A stretch of 33,313 nt of DNA, from assembly GCA_017509205.1 (NCBI GenBank), contig JAFWQF010000011.1:1-33313 (forward strand), read 5' to 3'. The position numbers and the translations under genes were made by a program. Below are positions 32,827-33,313 of the stretch, in pieces. Position 1 is the stretch's first letter. Each line of letters begins with the position of its first letter. A model generated the notes under the pieces. The model was not told the DNA's origin and made no database searches. It was given only the letters and a program-made list of their open reading frames with translations. The stretch is from Clostridiales bacterium. GTDB lineage: Bacteria > Bacillota > Clostridia > Saccharofermentanales > Saccharofermentanaceae.

Positions 32827-33313
32827 TCAGAACTTGCCTGCCTTAGCAGCTTCCTCAACGGAAACAGCTGTGGAAACAGTCATACCAACCATCGGGTTGT
32901 TGCCGGCACCAATGAGACCCATCATCTCAACGTGAGCAGGAACTGACGAAGAACCTGCGAACTGAGCGTCAGAGTGCATACGGCCCATTGTATCGGTCAT
33001 ACCGTAAGAAGCGGGACCTGCAGCCATGTTATCAGGGTGAAGTGTACGGCCCGTACCACCGCCTGATGCAACTGAGAAGTACTTCTTGCCAGCCTCGAGG
33101 CGCTCCTTCTTATATGTACCTGCAACAGGGTGCTGGAATCTTGTCGGGTTGGTGGAGTTACCTGTGATGGAAACGTCAACGTTCTCCTTCCAGAGGATAG
33201 CAACACCTTCCTGAACGTCGTCTGCACCATAGCAGTTGACCTTTGCTCTCGGAGAATCAGCGTTCTTTGAGTAGCATGTTCTGGAGAGTTCCTTGAGCTC
33301 GCCTGTCTTGTAG
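32827..33313 (-). CDS. grdC: Probable glycine/sarcosine/betaine reductase component C beta subunit (GrdC), C-terminal part
   Basis: An open frame of 162 codons, still open at the window edge, so the start lies outside. It carries VSITGNSTNPTRFQHPVAGT, then VASGGGTGRTLHPDNMAAGP, then SSSVPAHVEMMGLIGAGNNP. From memory these blocks belong to the C-terminus of GrdC, a thiolase-like subunit that releases acetyl phosphate from the carboxymethylated selenoprotein complex. I cannot run a comparison, so the name is tentative. In the classic grd order grdD follows grdC, but here a terminator follows. Codon use and reading are uninterrupted, so it looks intact. Confidence 0.6.
   Translation of the reverse strand, partial: YKTGELKELSRTCYSKNADSPRAKVNCYGADDVQEGVAILWKENVDVSITGNSTNPTRFQHPVAGTYKKERLEAGKKYFSVASGGGTGRTLHPDNMAAGPASYGMTDTMGRMHSDAQFAGSSSVPAHVEMMGLIGAGNNPMVGMTVSTAVSVEEAAKAGKF

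Overview
The window looks like a chromosomal segment of an anaerobic member of the Clostridia (Firmicutes), probably a fibre-degrading gut or rumen type; the species cannot be read from the sequence. Signs of this are strong GGAGG-type ribosome binding sites, a balanced base composition by eye, rubrerythrin, an oxygen-sensitive 2-hydroxyacyl-CoA dehydratase set, a YesM/YesN two-component system, arabinoxylan-type hydrolases and the end of a probable glycine-reductase component C gene. I see no rRNA, tRNA, insertion sequence, prophage or CRISPR array. No gene-free stretch exceeds about 265 bases.

Layout. (1) 1-4948, minus strand: a tight housekeeping run argS > M3 oligopeptidase > RsmF-type rRNA methyltransferase > rdgB (cut by the window edge), joined by ATGA overlaps. 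(2) 5073-6056, plus strand: a lone MraY/WecA-family phosphosugar transferase with its own promoter. (3) 6073-11451, minus strand: two dehydratase subunits and their ATPase activator, followed by gcvH, lplA and lpd (a lipoyl-protein cassette without gcvT or gcvP). The leader at 11452-11714 holds a near-consensus promoter with a 16-bp palindrome in its spacer, and a pair of 25-bp direct repeats. (4) 11715-16130: rubrerythrin, a flavodoxin-like protein, an EamA transporter that appears to be leaderless, an NhaC antiporter whose 3' end overlaps the EamA gene by 65 bp, and a VWA protein whose Shine-Dalgarno sequence can be locked in a long hairpin.

(5) 16243-26166: a pentose-polymer utilisation locus. 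A GH51 arabinofuranosidase (minus) faces an AraC regulator > GH43 > carboxylesterase operon (plus), with an 18-bp palindrome in the shared intergenic region. On the minus strand follow a lipoprotein sugar-binding protein, two ABC permeases and a DUF624/YesL protein. (6) 26282-32710, minus strand: YesN-type response regulator and YesM-type kinase, preceded by a trio of poorly characterised genes (lipoprotein, HTH protein, J-like membrane protein). (7) 32827-33313, minus strand: C-terminal part of a probable grdC, ended by a clear terminator.

How the parts probably work together: the YesM kinase senses an extracellular signal, possibly directly and possibly with help from the upstream membrane genes. 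YesN then activates the binding-protein promoter through repeated GACAAA-type sites next to a -10 box with a weak -35. Oligosaccharides enter through the two permeases (no ATPase gene is here, so a shared MsmX-type ATPase is expected) and are cut by GH51, GH43 and the esterase, which lack signal peptides and so act inside the cell. The dehydratase and lipoyl genes suggest amino-acid fermentation or glycine metabolism alongside sugar use.
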